This document shows positions 42,368 through 51,445 of a stretch of DNA of 64,000 bases, in pieces. The position numbers and the translations under genes are program-made. The notes under the pieces were generated by a model. It did no database searches. It saw nothing but the letters and a program-made list of their open reading frames with translations, and was not told the origin of the DNA. The stretch is from CADEDH01 sp039029735 (GTDB taxonomy: Bacteria; Actinomycetota; Acidimicrobiia; Acidimicrobiales; SZUA-35). The stretch covers positions 62,001 to 126,000 of the forward strand of contig JBCCFL010000006.1 of NCBI GenBank assembly GCA_039029735.1. The letters are read 5' to 3'. Positions within the stretch are counted from its first letter, which is position 1. Every line of letters starts with the position of its first letter.

Positions 42368-43459
42368 TCAGCCCTCGGCTGGTTCCCGCCGCCGTCGAAT
42401 CGGGGCGATTGCGGCGGGGGCACCGAACAGCACCGCAGTGGCACCGAGGCCCACGGAGGTAGCGGCCACCACACCCGTGGCTGGGCCGCCCTGACCGCCC
42501 GTTTGGCGATACACGAACAGCTCCCGTTCCACTGACCTGTTCTCACCACAGTCGATCGTGAGGCGATGGGTACCGAGGTCGAGCCCGGTCCCGTCAACGG
42601 TGAACGTTGCGGCATCGGTGTCCAGGTCGGACACCTCCACCCCGACGAGGTCGAGCCCGACTCGGAGGCGGGCCGCACTGGCCCCCTGGCAGTCGTCCTC
42701 GAGGCCGATGATGGTGGGCCGACCCTGACCGACGGGTACCTCGGTACCGAGGGCGAGGAGGGCGCCACTCACCACGGGCCCGCTGTTGTCCTCGGTGGTC
42801 TCATCGGTCTCGGCGTCATCGGCCTCGGCCTCGGCGGCCACCGACGTGGTGGGTGTGGTGGACACGAGCGTCGAGGTCGTGGTGGTCGTGGCCGAGGTGG
42901 TGGTCGCCGGCGCCACGGTTGCCACCGTGCGGCGCCGTGTCGTGCGCCGGAACGTTGCCGTGGTCGGCGGGGCAGGGGGAGTGGTCGTGGTGGATTCCAC
43001 CACCGGAACCAGCGTTGAGGTGGTGTTCGGCTCCGTGGTTGGAGGCTCCGTGGTCGAGGCCACCGTCGTGGTCGTCGACGTCTCCGTGCTGGTCGTCGGC
43101 TCCTCGGTGGTGCTCGTGGTGGGCTCCGCCGTGGATGTCGTGTTCTTCTTCTTCTTGGTCGTTGTGGTCGCCTCGGTGGTGGTGGTCGACCGCTTCGTGG
43201 TGGTGGGCTTCTTGGTTGTCGTGGGCTTCTTGGTTGTCGTGGGCTTCTTGGTGGTTGTCGTTGGCTCGATCGTGGTGGTGGTCGGCGCCTCGGTGGTGCT
43301 GCTCTGCGCCGCGGAGGTCGAGGGTGCCTCGGTCACATCGCCGTCGTCAACGGTTGCGTGGGCCCCGGGGGCGGCAACAGTCACGGTGAGAGCGGCCAGC
43401 CATATACAAGCACATATGTGCGTAACGTGGCGCCACCTTTGAGATAGAAAGATCGACAT
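42368..43459 (-). CDS. Thr-rich mucin-like surface protein
   Basis: A 363-residue exported protein. The signal peptide is atypical, with CACIWLAALTVTVAAPGAHA. Residues ~45-215 are almost all Thr, Pro, Lys and Ser, with tandem PTTTKK repeats and a KKKK stretch, which would be extended, probably O-glycosylated and wall-spanning. Residues ~230-330 form a small domain with two Cys (EDDCQGASAARLRVGLDLVG, THRLTIDCGENRSVERELFV). A final hydrophobic helix (GVVAATSVGLGATAVLFG) is followed by IRRRREPAEG, a membrane anchor with a basic stop. No family is recognised. Codon use in the first 20 codons is less GC-rich than the rest. Confidence 0.7.
   Translation of the reverse strand: MSIFLSQRWRHVTHICACIWLAALTVTVAAPGAHATVDDGDVTEAPSTSAAQSSTTEAPTTTTIEPTTTTKKPTTTKKPTTTKKPTTTKRSTTTTEATTTTKKKKNTTSTAEPTTSTTEEPTTSTETSTTTTVASTTEPPTTEPNTTSTLVPVVESTTTTPPAPPTTATFRRTTRRRTVATVAPATTTSATTTTTSTLVSTTPTTSVAAEAEADDAETDETTEDNSGPVVSGALLALGTEVPVGQGRPTIIGLEDDCQGASAARLRVGLDLVGVEVSDLDTDAATFTVDGTGLDLGTHRLTIDCGENRSVERELFVYRQTGGQGGPATGVVAATSVGLGATAVLFGAPAAIAPIRRRREPAEG
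43203..43256 (-). repeat. Three tandem 18-bp repeats encoding PTTTKK
   Basis: GTGGGCTTCTTGGTTGTC occurs at 43203-43220 and 43221-43238, with a near copy at 43239-43256. In the minus frame each codes for the hexapeptide PTTTKK in the Thr-rich stalk. Such repeats change number by slippage, so stalk length may vary between strains. Confidence 0.85.
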
Positions 43460-43541
43460 GTGCCGTGCAGTTTCCCTCTGAAGGTCCGCCGCAATTGTCC
43501 TGTAAGATCCCAGCTAGCCGGGGATCATAGGGGTCAGTTGG

Positions 43542-45263
43542 ATGGCAGCAAAGCGGATCTTCAAGCAAAACCTCACACCCGCCGCGCTCGGGCTGGTCAC
43601 CGTGGTCGCGGTACTGGTTCTCGCTGGTTGCGGCACGTCCGAGACGTCGGGATCGGTGTCGTTCAGCGCAGCCTGGGACGACGTCGATGTGGCCGAGGCC
43701 TCCTCCTCGTCGCCCGTTGAGCTCAGTCCACGACAGGTACACAACCTTGCATTGACGATGACGAACGAATCCAATCAGGCTGTGACCATTGGCCATGTTC
43801 GGCTACAGGGATCCCTACTGGGCCTGGGATTTCTCGACTATGACTCCACGATCAGATCGGTGATTGAAGCTGGATCGACCGAGACCGTCACGGTTCCGAT
43901 CGATGCGTTCGCCGTGGATCAGCAGGCTCGTGGTTATCTGCAGGGCCAGATCACGCTGTACGGGCCCAGTCGCGAGGTGCTCGGGGCGATCGATGTACCG
44001 CTGGACGGGCGTGGGAGTGTCACCGCCTACACGATGATCTTCGCCCTGCTACTCACACTGCTGGCCGTTGCGAGCGTCACCTGGAACGCGGCGGCCCGGA
44101 GCAGGGCGATCGATCCGCCCGACGAACTCACACTGGCCTTCCACTTCGCCCACAGCGGCGTGTTGGTTGGCGGTGCCGTTGCGGCCCTCGCCTCCACGTT
44201 GCGGGTGTGGCCCGTGTCGGGTGTCTTCGCCGCCGTGCTGGCGGCCGGTGCTGGCGCGCTCGCGTTCGTGGTTGGTTATCTCACTGCTCGGCAGAGCGTC
44301 GAGTTCGAACACGGCACGTACCGCGGTGCGCCGGCCTCGTCCGCAGCCCGATTGCCCACCCCGCCGGTGGAGGAGCAACTCGCAGCAGCGCCAGCCGAGA
44401 TGCCAGCCGCCGCCGGTGCCGCCCGTGAGCCACTCTTCCCCGTTGGCGGTGACGCCATGGTGGACCCAGCTGGCGGAGCACCGGTGATGGAGAGCCTGTC
44501 GTTCGGGCCCGGTGGGAGCGAGGCGCCCGAGCGTCGCCTCCTCGACGACGATCACCAGGGGGTTGCGCCCGCCGAGGTCGAGGTCCCGGCTCGCGTTGTG
44601 CTCGAGAGCGATGACATAGGTGGTGAGCCCGAGCTCCCTCTCGGGATCTCGATCGGGGACGTCCAGTCGGACCTGGGCGTCGACCCCGCGGCCGACCCAG
44701 AGGCCGCCGCCAACGCGGACGTGGCCCCCGACGATGCGATGGCCGAGACCACTGATACGGAGATCGGCGCCGAGTCCGATCTTGTCGCCGATGGCCCCGA
44801 CCGCGAGGCGCCCGCCGATGAGGCCGCCGGTACCGAGCTGCGGGCCGAGTTGAGCGACGCCGCCGGACGCAGCGACGACGGGCCAGCCGACGCGGGTGCG
44901 TCGAACAGTGGCAGCGGCAGCGGCGCTGTCGACGGCCGCGACCGTAGCGCCGGAGAGCCACAGTCGACCCCCGACGGCCGGCTGGCGCTCGACGACGACG
45001 CCCTCCCGCCCGTTCTGCTGCTGGAGGAGTTCGACGAGGCCGACCTGGCTGCCCTGGAGGCCGAACCGGAGCCCGATCCCGGTAGCGGGCGCGATCGTCG
45101 GGCCCCCCGGGGTGGTCGGCGCAGCACGGATCCACCGGAGGGCAGCGCGCAACGCGACGACTCAGGGCCCCTCGACATCTTCGAACGCTCGCGGTCGAAC
45201 CGCCGCCGTGACGACCATGACGATCGCGGCGAGCCGAAGAACCTCGGGATCTGGGGCTCGTAG
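43542..45263 (+). CDS. Lipoprotein/membrane protein with long acidic tail, unknown
   Basis: A 573-residue protein of unknown family. The N-terminus has a hydrophobic segment and lipobox (VTVVAVLVLAGCGTS). A short beta domain (residues ~35-155, with RQVHNLALTMTNESNQAVTI and GYLQGQITLYGPSREVLGAI) is followed by three TM helices (AYTMIFALLLTLLAVASVTW, VLVGGAVAALASTLRV, VFAAVLAAGAGALAFVVGYL). About 310 residues of Ala/Asp/Glu/Pro-rich, probably disordered tail come next, and the last ~50 residues are Arg-rich. The beta domain may sense or bind at the cell surface. The divergent partner is the Thr-rich surface protein; both begin in an AT-richer stretch (43390-43560) that likely holds their promoters. 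Confidence 0.72.
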   Translation: MAAKRIFKQNLTPAALGLVTVVAVLVLAGCGTSETSGSVSFSAAWDDVDVAEASSSSPVELSPRQVHNLALTMTNESNQAVTIGHVRLQGSLLGLGFLDYDSTIRSVIEAGSTETVTVPIDAFAVDQQARGYLQGQITLYGPSREVLGAIDVPLDGRGSVTAYTMIFALLLTLLAVASVTWNAAARSRAIDPPDELTLAFHFAHSGVLVGGAVAALASTLRVWPVSGVFAAVLAAGAGALAFVVGYLTARQSVEFEHGTYRGAPASSAARLPTPPVEEQLAAAPAEMPAAAGAAREPLFPVGGDAMVDPAGGAPVMESLSFGPGGSEAPERRLLDDDHQGVAPAEVEVPARVVLESDDIGGEPELPLGISIGDVQSDLGVDPAADPEAAANADVAPDDAMAETTDTEIGAESDLVADGPDREAPADEAAGTELRAELSDAAGRSDDGPADAGASNSGSGSGAVDGRDRSAGEPQSTPDGRLALDDDALPPVLLLEEFDEADLAALEAEPEPDPGSGRDRRAPRGGRRSTDPPEGSAQRDDSGPLDIFERSRSNRRRDDHDDRGEPKNLGIWGS

Positions 45264-45272
45264 GCCCAGACG

Positions 45273-46208
45273 TCAGTCGGAGATCTGGCTCCGCAACCCG
45301 TCCATCCACGACGTGGCCGCGGCCCATGCGGCTGTGGCCTCTTCGCGGCGCCCCGCTGAACCTCGCCCTTGGGCGGGGTAGCTCCCCAGGAACTTCACAT
45401 CGGCGTACTTGGCCCGCACGTTACGCAACGCTTCCGCCGTGACGTCGTCTGCGATGTGGCCGTTCAGATCGATGATGAAGCAGTACTGACCGAGCTCGGT
45501 CTTCACCGGCCGTGACGACAGCTTCGAGAGGTTGATGTTCCGGGCTGAGAACTCCTGGAGGATCGACACCAGCGAACCCGGCCTATCTTCGCGCTGGGTG
45601 AGCACCACCGTGGTCTTGTCGTGGCCCGAAGGGGCGGGCACCCCGCTGGGGCCCACCAGCACGAAGCGGGTCTGGTTGCCGGCGTGATCGGCAACGTCGG
45701 CGGCGAGCACCTCCAGGTCGTACTGCTCGGCGGCGAGCGCAGGGCCGATGGCCGCAGTGCCTGCTTCGTTGGCGGCAAGCTGCGCCGCCTCGGCTGTCGA
45801 GTTGGCGGCTTTCACGGCAACGTCGGGAAGTTCCTTGTGCAGGAACTTCCGGCACTGGGCGTTGGCCACGGGATGCGACGACACCTTCTGCAGGTCAGAC
45901 AGGCTTGTTCCCGGTTTGGCCATCAGGTTCAGATGGATGTCGAGCACCACCTCACGCTGAATCAGCAGGTCGTGGTCGAAGGCCAGCGCATCGAGGGTGA
46001 TGTTCACCGTGCCCTCGATGGCGTTCTCGATCGCAACGAACCCCATGTCGACCGCCCCTTCGCTGGCCGCGGTGAGCACGTCGGTGAACTTCGGGAGTGG
46101 AACGAGCTCGCCGCCGGCCAGGTCGGTCTGCGACAGCAGCGCCTGCTCGGTGAACGTTCCCGACGGGCCGAGGTAGGCGATCCGGGGTCCCTGAGTCGAG
46201 GGGGTCAT
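45273..46208 (-). CDS. pheA: Prephenate dehydratase
   Basis: A 311-residue enzyme that converts prephenate to phenylpyruvate in phenylalanine synthesis. The catalytic domain starts RIAYLGPSGTFTEQALLSQ and contains ENAIEGTVNITLDAL and the TRF motif in NQTRFVLVG, with Thr and Phe essential in the family. An ACT regulatory domain follows (RPGSLVSILQEFSARNINLS, then LSSRPVKTELGQYCFIIDLN), which normally binds phenylalanine for feedback control. It is monofunctional, with no chorismate mutase domain. The C-terminal 30 residues are an Ala-rich extension. The ATG at 46208 is preceded by 24 bases and a divergent MBL gene. Confidence 0.93.
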   Translation of the reverse strand: MTPSTQGPRIAYLGPSGTFTEQALLSQTDLAGGELVPLPKFTDVLTAASEGAVDMGFVAIENAIEGTVNITLDALAFDHDLLIQREVVLDIHLNLMAKPGTSLSDLQKVSSHPVANAQCRKFLHKELPDVAVKAANSTAEAAQLAANEAGTAAIGPALAAEQYDLEVLAADVADHAGNQTRFVLVGPSGVPAPSGHDKTTVVLTQREDRPGSLVSILQEFSARNINLSKLSSRPVKTELGQYCFIIDLNGHIADDVTAEALRNVRAKYADVKFLGSYPAQGRGSAGRREEATAAWAAATSWMDGLRSQISD

Positions 46209-46232
46209 GGCGCCCAGCCTAGAGTTGCCGCC

Positions 46233-46946
46233 ATGGATGGACGCCTGTACTTCCGTCAGCTCCTCAGTGGCCGCGACTTCGCCCAGACCGACATGATCGC
46301 CCAGCAGATGGTCAACTTCTGTTACGTGATCGGCGACACCGAAGCCGGCGAGGCGGTCGTGATCGATCCCGCCTACGACGTTGACGGCATCATCTCGGTG
46401 CTCGAGGCCGACGACATGCGCCTCGTCGGGGTGCTCGGCACCCACTACCACGCCGACCACATCGGCGGGAACATGATGGGCCACAACATCGCCGGCATCG
46501 CCGAGATCCTCGAGAAGGTGGATGTGCCTATCCATCTCCAACAGCCCGAGATCGAATATGTCACCAAGACCACGGGGCTCGGGCCCGACGTGCTCACCGG
46601 TCACTCCTCGGGCGACGTGGTGCGGGTGGGCGAGATCGACATCGAGCTGATCCACACTCCGGGTCATACGCCGGGGAGCCAGTGCTTCCTCGTTCGCGAT
46701 CACCTCGTGTCGGGCGACACCCTGTTCCTCGACGGCTGTGGCCGAACCGATCTGCCTGGTGGTGATCCCGAGGAGCTGTACTACTCCGTCACCGATCGCC
46801 TGGCCAAGGTTCCCGACTCCGCCACGCTGTTTCCCGGTCACCTCTACTCGCCCGACCCGTCCCAGTCGATGGGCGACACGCGCCAGCGCAACGTCGTGTA
46901 TCGGCCACGCTCGGTCGAGCAGTGGATGATGATGTTCGGGCACTGA
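46233..46946 (+). CDS. MBL-fold metallo-hydrolase, glyoxalase II/persulfide-dioxygenase-like
   Basis: A 237-residue metallo-beta-lactamase-fold enzyme. Metal ligands are seen in GVLGTHYHADHIGGNM (HxHxDH), ELIHTPGHTPGSQCF and VSGDTLFLDGCGRTDLPGGD, with TLFPGHLYS last. The GRTDLPGGD stretch and the length fit the ETHE1/persulfide dioxygenase or glyoxalase II-like branch; the exact substrate needs assay. The first residues (YFRQLLSGRDFAQTDMIAQQ) are a family-typical lead. ATG at 46233. Confidence 0.88.
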   Translation: MDGRLYFRQLLSGRDFAQTDMIAQQMVNFCYVIGDTEAGEAVVIDPAYDVDGIISVLEADDMRLVGVLGTHYHADHIGGNMMGHNIAGIAEILEKVDVPIHLQQPEIEYVTKTTGLGPDVLTGHSSGDVVRVGEIDIELIHTPGHTPGSQCFLVRDHLVSGDTLFLDGCGRTDLPGGDPEELYYSVTDRLAKVPDSATLFPGHLYSPDPSQSMGDTRQRNVVYRPRSVEQWMMMFGH

Positions 46947-46960
46947 CCGCAGGCCGTACG

Positions 46961-47614
46961 ATGGCGGCCATGATCCGCCGCTCCGCACGAGCCCTGTCGG
47001 CGCTGATGGCGTTGCCGATGGTGTTGCTGTTGGCGCTACCAGCGAGCCCAGCCGCGGCTGAGACGCCCGGAGAGGTGCTGGAAGAGATCACGCTCGACGG
47101 GGTGTACATCGCCCGAGCCCGCGACGGCTTCGACGAGCCGGCGCTCGCCAACACCGTTCGCGAGGCCCGAGCCAGAGGGATCCGGCTCGTGGTCGTGGCC
47201 CCCACCGATCCGCAGCCCTCGGCGACGGCATTCGCCCGCCGCGTGCTCGAAGCGGCCGATGCCGACGTGTCGATCGTTTTCGCCGAGGATGGCCGGGTGG
47301 AGGCATTCGTGATCGACGAGCTCCAGTCGGCGCAGTTCCGTGCCGTCGACGCCGCTCGTTCCAAGGCCGATCCCACCGTCGCGGTCGAGGCCTTCGTGGA
47401 CGAGCTGTTGGCAGAGCCGGATCGCGGTCTACCCCCGATCGTGAATCAGCTGCTGCGTCTCGTGGTGGTGCTCGCGTTGCTGCTCACGCTCGCCGTGGTG
47501 GCCGAACAGCTGCTGCGGCGCTGGCTCAGAAGCCGTCGCCGAGCGGCCGCGGCCCGTAAGGCAGCCCGAAAAACGGCTGTCAGCAGCGCCGGAGGGCGCG
47601 ACCTTTCGGTCTGA
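46961..47614 (+). CDS. Exported TPM-domain-like membrane protein
   Basis: A 217-residue envelope protein similar in plan to the actinobacterial DUF6676 (Rv1476-type) proteins. A signal sequence (LMALPMVLLLALPASPAAAE) is followed by an alpha/beta domain (ALANTVREARARGIRLVVVA, then ADADVSIVFAEDGRVEAFVI) and one TM helix (LLRLVVVLALLLTLAVVAEQ) with a very basic Arg/Ala tail. The TPM-type domains are linked to envelope or photosystem repair, and the function here is open. It starts 15 bases after the MBL gene and is probably co-transcribed with it. An alternative ATG is 9 bases downstream. Confidence 0.7.
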   Translation: MAAMIRRSARALSALMALPMVLLLALPASPAAAETPGEVLEEITLDGVYIARARDGFDEPALANTVREARARGIRLVVVAPTDPQPSATAFARRVLEAADADVSIVFAEDGRVEAFVIDELQSAQFRAVDAARSKADPTVAVEAFVDELLAEPDRGLPPIVNQLLRLVVVLALLLTLAVVAEQLLRRWLRSRRRAAAARKAARKTAVSSAGGRDLSV

Positions 47615-47660
47615 GATGGCACACTGAGCGCCGCAACGGCGACAAGGGAACTGCTTCAAC

Positions 47661-48773
47661 ATGGCCGAAGACACTGCTGAACGCCTCGCGCACGACGATG
47701 AGCGCACCCGACCGAAGGGACGGGGGCCGTCGCTGGCCGAGGAAATGCCCGACGAGCTGCCGGCGCTGCTGGCCTTCGCTGTCGGCATCGCCATCATCGT
47801 GGTGATCCTGGGCGCCGGCTACGTCCGCCCTGATCGCAGCACCGGCACCGAGGCCGTGGTCGAGACAACTGAGACGACGGAGGCTGCGGAAGAGGAGCCG
47901 GAGCCCGAACCCGAGCCCGAAGAGGTCGAGGTGAGCCTCGACGTGCCGGCGCTCGACGCCGAGATCGCCGGGGCCGGATTCGAAGGCGTGAGCCTGAGCG
48001 CCGACGGCGCCGAGGTGACCGTGACCGGTGAACTGCCCGACGAGCCCACCCAGGCCGACCTGTTGGCCTTCGTGGGCGGTCTTGCTGGCGTGGAATCGGT
48101 CGTCGACGCCACCACCATCGCTGCGCCCGCCGTGGAGGGCCCCGACGTTGACGTGGCCGCCTCCCAGGCGCAGGTGGTGCTCACCGGCATTGTGCCGAGC
48201 CAGGAGCTCTCCGACGAGATCGCCGGCCGGGCGGCCACGATCTACGACGCCGACCAGATCGACAATCAGCTCGTGGTCGATGCAGGGGTGGAGCCGCCGA
48301 TCTCGGTGTCGATCCGAGGCACCCTCACCGACCCGGTGCTCTTCAACAGCCTCACCAACGCCTTCAGTGGCATCGTCGGTGTGGAGGCTGAAGCGAGCGA
48401 CGAGTTCGTGCTCGAAGAGTCGAGCGAACTGGAGACGTCGCTGAACGATCTGGAGCCGATCCAGTTCAGCTCCGGTTCGTCGGTGATCCTGGCCGACTCG
48501 GAGCCGATCCTCGATCAGGCCGCTGAGTTCCTGAACGCCAACCCCGACGTGTCGATCGAGGTCGGTGGCCACACCGACAGCATCGGTGAGGAGGAGTCGA
48601 ATCAGCGGCTGAGCCTCGCCCGAGCCAACTCGGTGCTCGACGCGCTGCGGGCCCGTGGGGTGGAGAACGAGATCGTCGCCCGTGGCTTCGGTGAGCGTCG
48701 CCTGAAGATCGATCCCGACGACACCGCTGAGGCCCAGCAGGAGAACCGCCGGATCGAGTTCCGCATCATCTGA
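47661..48773 (+). CDS. ArfA-like OmpA-family protein with TM anchor
   Basis: A 370-residue protein with the plan of mycobacterial ArfA (Rv0899): a cytoplasmic stretch, one TM helix (LLAFAVGIAIIVVILGAGYV), a Glu/Pro-rich spacer, a BON-like alpha/beta region at about residues 90-215 (VEVSLDVPALDAEIAGAGFE; DVAASQAQVVLTGIVPSQEL) and a C-terminal OmpA domain. The OmpA peptidoglycan-binding motif is SIEVGGHTDSIGEEESNQRL, then SLARANSVLDALRARGV, with the diaminopimelate-contact Asp and Arg present (GFGERRLKIDPDDTAEAQQE). It probably tethers the membrane to peptidoglycan. It ends the MBL/TPM/OmpA run of three genes. Confidence 0.82.
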   Translation: MAEDTAERLAHDDERTRPKGRGPSLAEEMPDELPALLAFAVGIAIIVVILGAGYVRPDRSTGTEAVVETTETTEAAEEEPEPEPEPEEVEVSLDVPALDAEIAGAGFEGVSLSADGAEVTVTGELPDEPTQADLLAFVGGLAGVESVVDATTIAAPAVEGPDVDVAASQAQVVLTGIVPSQELSDEIAGRAATIYDADQIDNQLVVDAGVEPPISVSIRGTLTDPVLFNSLTNAFSGIVGVEAEASDEFVLEESSELETSLNDLEPIQFSSGSSVILADSEPILDQAAEFLNANPDVSIEVGGHTDSIGEEESNQRLSLARANSVLDALRARGVENEIVARGFGERRLKIDPDDTAEAQQENRRIEFRII

Positions 48774-48812
48774 GCCGCTGCGGCGCCTGGTCGCCGCTGA
48801 CTGTCTGTGTGA

Positions 48813-49463
48813 TCACCGCCCCGGCGACTCGTCGGGGCGGTGGCGCGCAATCCAGGCGAACATCGCGATGCCGGCCGCCACGCCTGCGTTGATCGAGCGG
48901 GTCGATCCGAACTGTGGGATCGAGCGGCACTCGTTGATCACGGCCCGCATCGGTTCCGACAGGCCCGGCCCCTCCTGCCCGAACACGAGTGCGCAGCGCT
49001 CCGGCAGCGCTGCGCCATCCAGCGGCACCGAGCCCGGCAGATTGTCCACCCCGATCAGGGGCACACTGACCTCGGCGGCCCAGGCAGCCAGGGCGTCAGC
49101 GTCGGGATGATGGCGGATGTGCTGGTAGCGATCGGTCACCATCGCCCCCCGCCGATTCCACCGCCGACGACCAACGATGTGCACCTCGGCGGCCAGAAAG
49201 GCGTTGGCGGTGCGCACCACGGTGCCGATGTTCATGTCGTGCTGCCAGTTCTCGATCACGACGTGGAAGGGATGACGCCGCTCGTCGAGATCGGCGCGGA
49301 TGGCCTCCACGGTCCAGTACCGGTAGCGGTCGATCACGTTGCGCCGGTCGCCGTCGGCCAGCAGCTCCGGATCGTAGTGGTCGGCTTCAGGCCACGGCTC
49401 GGGATGGGGGCCGACGCCTACCTCGTCGAGCCGGGGTGGCTCGTAGGGCGTCGGCGTGTTCAC
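48813..49463 (-). CDS. SpoU/TrmH family RNA 2'-O-methyltransferase
   Basis: A 216-residue SPOUT methyltransferase that methylates ribose 2'-OH in rRNA or tRNA. Motif 1 is HDMNIGTVVRTANAFLAAEV, motif 2 is ALVFGQEGPGLSEPMRAVI, and motif 3 is IPQFGSTRSINAGVAAGIAM, which together form the knotted SAM site. The N-terminal ~70 residues are a hydrophilic extension. The GTG at 49463 overlaps the stop of the YbaK gene by four bases (GTGA), which decides the start. The RNA target is unknown. Confidence 0.9.
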   Translation of the reverse strand: MNTPTPYEPPRLDEVGVGPHPEPWPEADHYDPELLADGDRRNVIDRYRYWTVEAIRADLDERRHPFHVVIENWQHDMNIGTVVRTANAFLAAEVHIVGRRRWNRRGAMVTDRYQHIRHHPDADALAAWAAEVSVPLIGVDNLPGSVPLDGAALPERCALVFGQEGPGLSEPMRAVINECRSIPQFGSTRSINAGVAAGIAMFAWIARHRPDESPGR

Positions 49464-49945
49464 CGGGTGAACGCCGCGGCGACCGCGCCGGTGACCTCCA
49501 CCAGGCGGGTCGGGGCGATCGGGAACACGTGGCGAGGCGTCCCTGCCGCAGCCCACACCTCGCCGAAGGCGAGCAGGTGGGGGTCGACGAAGGTGGGCAC
49601 GGGTTCGTTGTGGCCGATTGGGGCGACGCCGCCGATCGCATAGCCGGTGACGGCCCGAACCTGTTCGGGATCGGCCCGCCCACAGCGGGCGGCGCCCGCC
49701 ACCATGGCGAGCCGCTCGGGGTCCACCTGGTTGGCGCCACTGGTGAGTGCGAGCACGATCCCGGCGTCGTCGGCGGCGAAGATCATCGACTTCACGATCT
49801 GGTCGACAGCGCAGCCAACGGCGCGTGCTGCGTCGTCGGCTGTTCGCGTTCCCTCGGGGAAGGCGGCGATGTCGATGTCGAGGCCCAGCTCGACGGCTGC
49901 GGTTTGCACCCGCTGCGCGCTGCGAGGCAGATCGGTGGTGCTCAT
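49460..49945 (-). CDS. YbaK/EbsC-type aminoacyl-tRNA deacylase
   Basis: A 161-residue protein of the YbaK/ProRS-associated editing-domain family, which hydrolyses mischarged Cys-tRNA(Pro) or related errors. Characteristic parts are DQIVKSMIFAADDAGIVLAL with the conserved Lys, VTGYAIGGVAPIGHNEPVPT with the catalytic-pocket GG-P-G, and VDPHLLAFGEVWAAAGTPRH. It is translationally coupled to the downstream SpoU methyltransferase, so both act on tRNA or rRNA quality. ATG at 49945. Confidence 0.92.
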   Translation of the reverse strand: MSTTDLPRSAQRVQTAAVELGLDIDIAAFPEGTRTADDAARAVGCAVDQIVKSMIFAADDAGIVLALTSGANQVDPERLAMVAGAARCGRADPEQVRAVTGYAIGGVAPIGHNEPVPTFVDPHLLAFGEVWAAAGTPRHVFPIAPTRLVEVTGAVAAAFTR

Positions 49946-50095
49946 GCCCCGACGCTACCGTCGAGCGCTCCCCGGTGGCTCCGCTCTCCGTCGCACGATC
50001 GTCATGTGAATTTGCGCCTGTCGGTGGGAACGATTGCCATTGGTCACACGTCTATTGAGGTAGTTGGTTGTTCTCCAGGTGAGGGACCGGGGCAG

Positions 50096-51214
50096 ATGAA
50101 ACGACGAGTTGGGGCAGTCGTAGTGGTAGCGGGATTGCTGGTCGGCGCCTGCGCGTCGGGCGGCAATGACGCCGAGGGAGCCTCTGCGGACAGCGAGACA
50201 TCGCGTACGAGCACCACAGCACCGAGCACGACGACAACGGTCGCCCCCACCACGGTGACGGCGACTGTGTCGTCAGGCGACGGTGCGGATGATGGCGACA
50301 GCGTGGAGGTACAGGCCTCGGTCGCCACCGTCGACACCCGCGACGTGAGCGCGCTCGACTCGGCGGCTGCCACCGAGGTGTCGTTGCTGCCGGTGGCCCG
50401 CGGCGACGAGGGCGATGAGGTCCTCGCCCTCCAGGAGCGGCTGCGCGAGGTCGGCTTCGGTGTAGGTACCCCCGACGGTGACTACGGGCGCCGCACGAGC
50501 GCCGCAGTGGAGGGATTCCAAACGCTCATGGGCATCGAGCCAACCGGTGAGGCCGACGCCGCCACCGTGGTGGCACTGGCCGGTTTCACCTACGACGGGC
50601 TGGTGCTCCACGCGGGAGACACAGGCGCCGACGTCGAGCAGCTACAGGATCGACTGGCCGGCGGGCCGTTCGATCCGGGCACGGTCGACGGTGAGTACGG
50701 CCTCACCACCGTTCAGGCCGTGTGGGCGCTCGAGAAGCTGGCCGGGTTGCCGGTGGACGGTGATTGGGGTCCGCTCGACGAGCAGGCGTGGGAGCAGCTC
50801 ACTGCCGGCGACATCGGTACCCCCTCCCACGAGCACGAGGTGCGCTGGGTGGAGGTCGATCTCTCCGAACAGTTGGCCAAGGTGTACGACCCCGGCTCGA
50901 ACACCCCGACGCTCGTGGTGCACGTGTCGAGCGGGAGCGGCATCCCGTGGTCGAACGAGGATCACAGTGGGAGTTCGGTGACGCCCAAGGGCGAGTTCCA
51001 CATCAACCGCCGCATCAGCGGATGGCGGGAGTCGAGCCTGAACATCGGCCGTCTGTACAACCCGCTGTACTTCAACGGTGGCATCGCTTTCCACGGGGCG
51101 CTGTCGGTGCCGCTCCATCCGGCCAGCCACGGCTGTGTGCGGGTGCCGATGCACATCGCCGAGTACCTGCCGGAGGAGTTGCCGGACGGCACACCGGTTC
51201 ACGTGCTGGCCTGA
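50096..51214 (+). CDS. L,D-transpeptidase lipoprotein with two peptidoglycan-binding domains
   Basis: A 372-residue lipoprotein. The lipobox is VVAGLLVGACASGG, with a Thr-rich spacer to about residue 90. Two PG_binding_1 repeats follow: EVLALQERLREVGFGVGTPD and ADVEQLQDRLAGGPFDPGTV. The YkuD catalytic domain covers about residues 245-372, with RWVEVDLSEQLAKVYDPGSN at its start and the active-site HPASHGCVRVPMHIAEYLP (His and Cys). It makes 3-3 peptide cross-links in the wall, which resist beta-lactams. The ATG at 50096 is the first that gives a signal peptide; the frame is open upstream. Confidence 0.9.
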   Translation: MKRRVGAVVVVAGLLVGACASGGNDAEGASADSETSRTSTTAPSTTTTVAPTTVTATVSSGDGADDGDSVEVQASVATVDTRDVSALDSAAATEVSLLPVARGDEGDEVLALQERLREVGFGVGTPDGDYGRRTSAAVEGFQTLMGIEPTGEADAATVVALAGFTYDGLVLHAGDTGADVEQLQDRLAGGPFDPGTVDGEYGLTTVQAVWALEKLAGLPVDGDWGPLDEQAWEQLTAGDIGTPSHEHEVRWVEVDLSEQLAKVYDPGSNTPTLVVHVSSGSGIPWSNEDHSGSSVTPKGEFHINRRISGWRESSLNIGRLYNPLYFNGGIAFHGALSVPLHPASHGCVRVPMHIAEYLPEELPDGTPVHVLA

Positions 51215-51445
51215 ACCGGGCCCCTCGGCGGCCGGCTGCGATCAGCTGGCAGCACAACACGGCGTCTCGGTGACGTAGGAGGGGTAGGAACCCCCAACCG
51301 CGCAGGGTCGATCCGAGGGCACAGGCGCTCGCGGTCGACCCTGCGGTGACCGATCGAGGTGACTCGTGTTCGACCCCGTTCATCGTGGGCTCGTCGTTGT
51401 CGCGCCCACCCCCGCAACTCATGCCCCTCGGAGTGATGAACTCCG

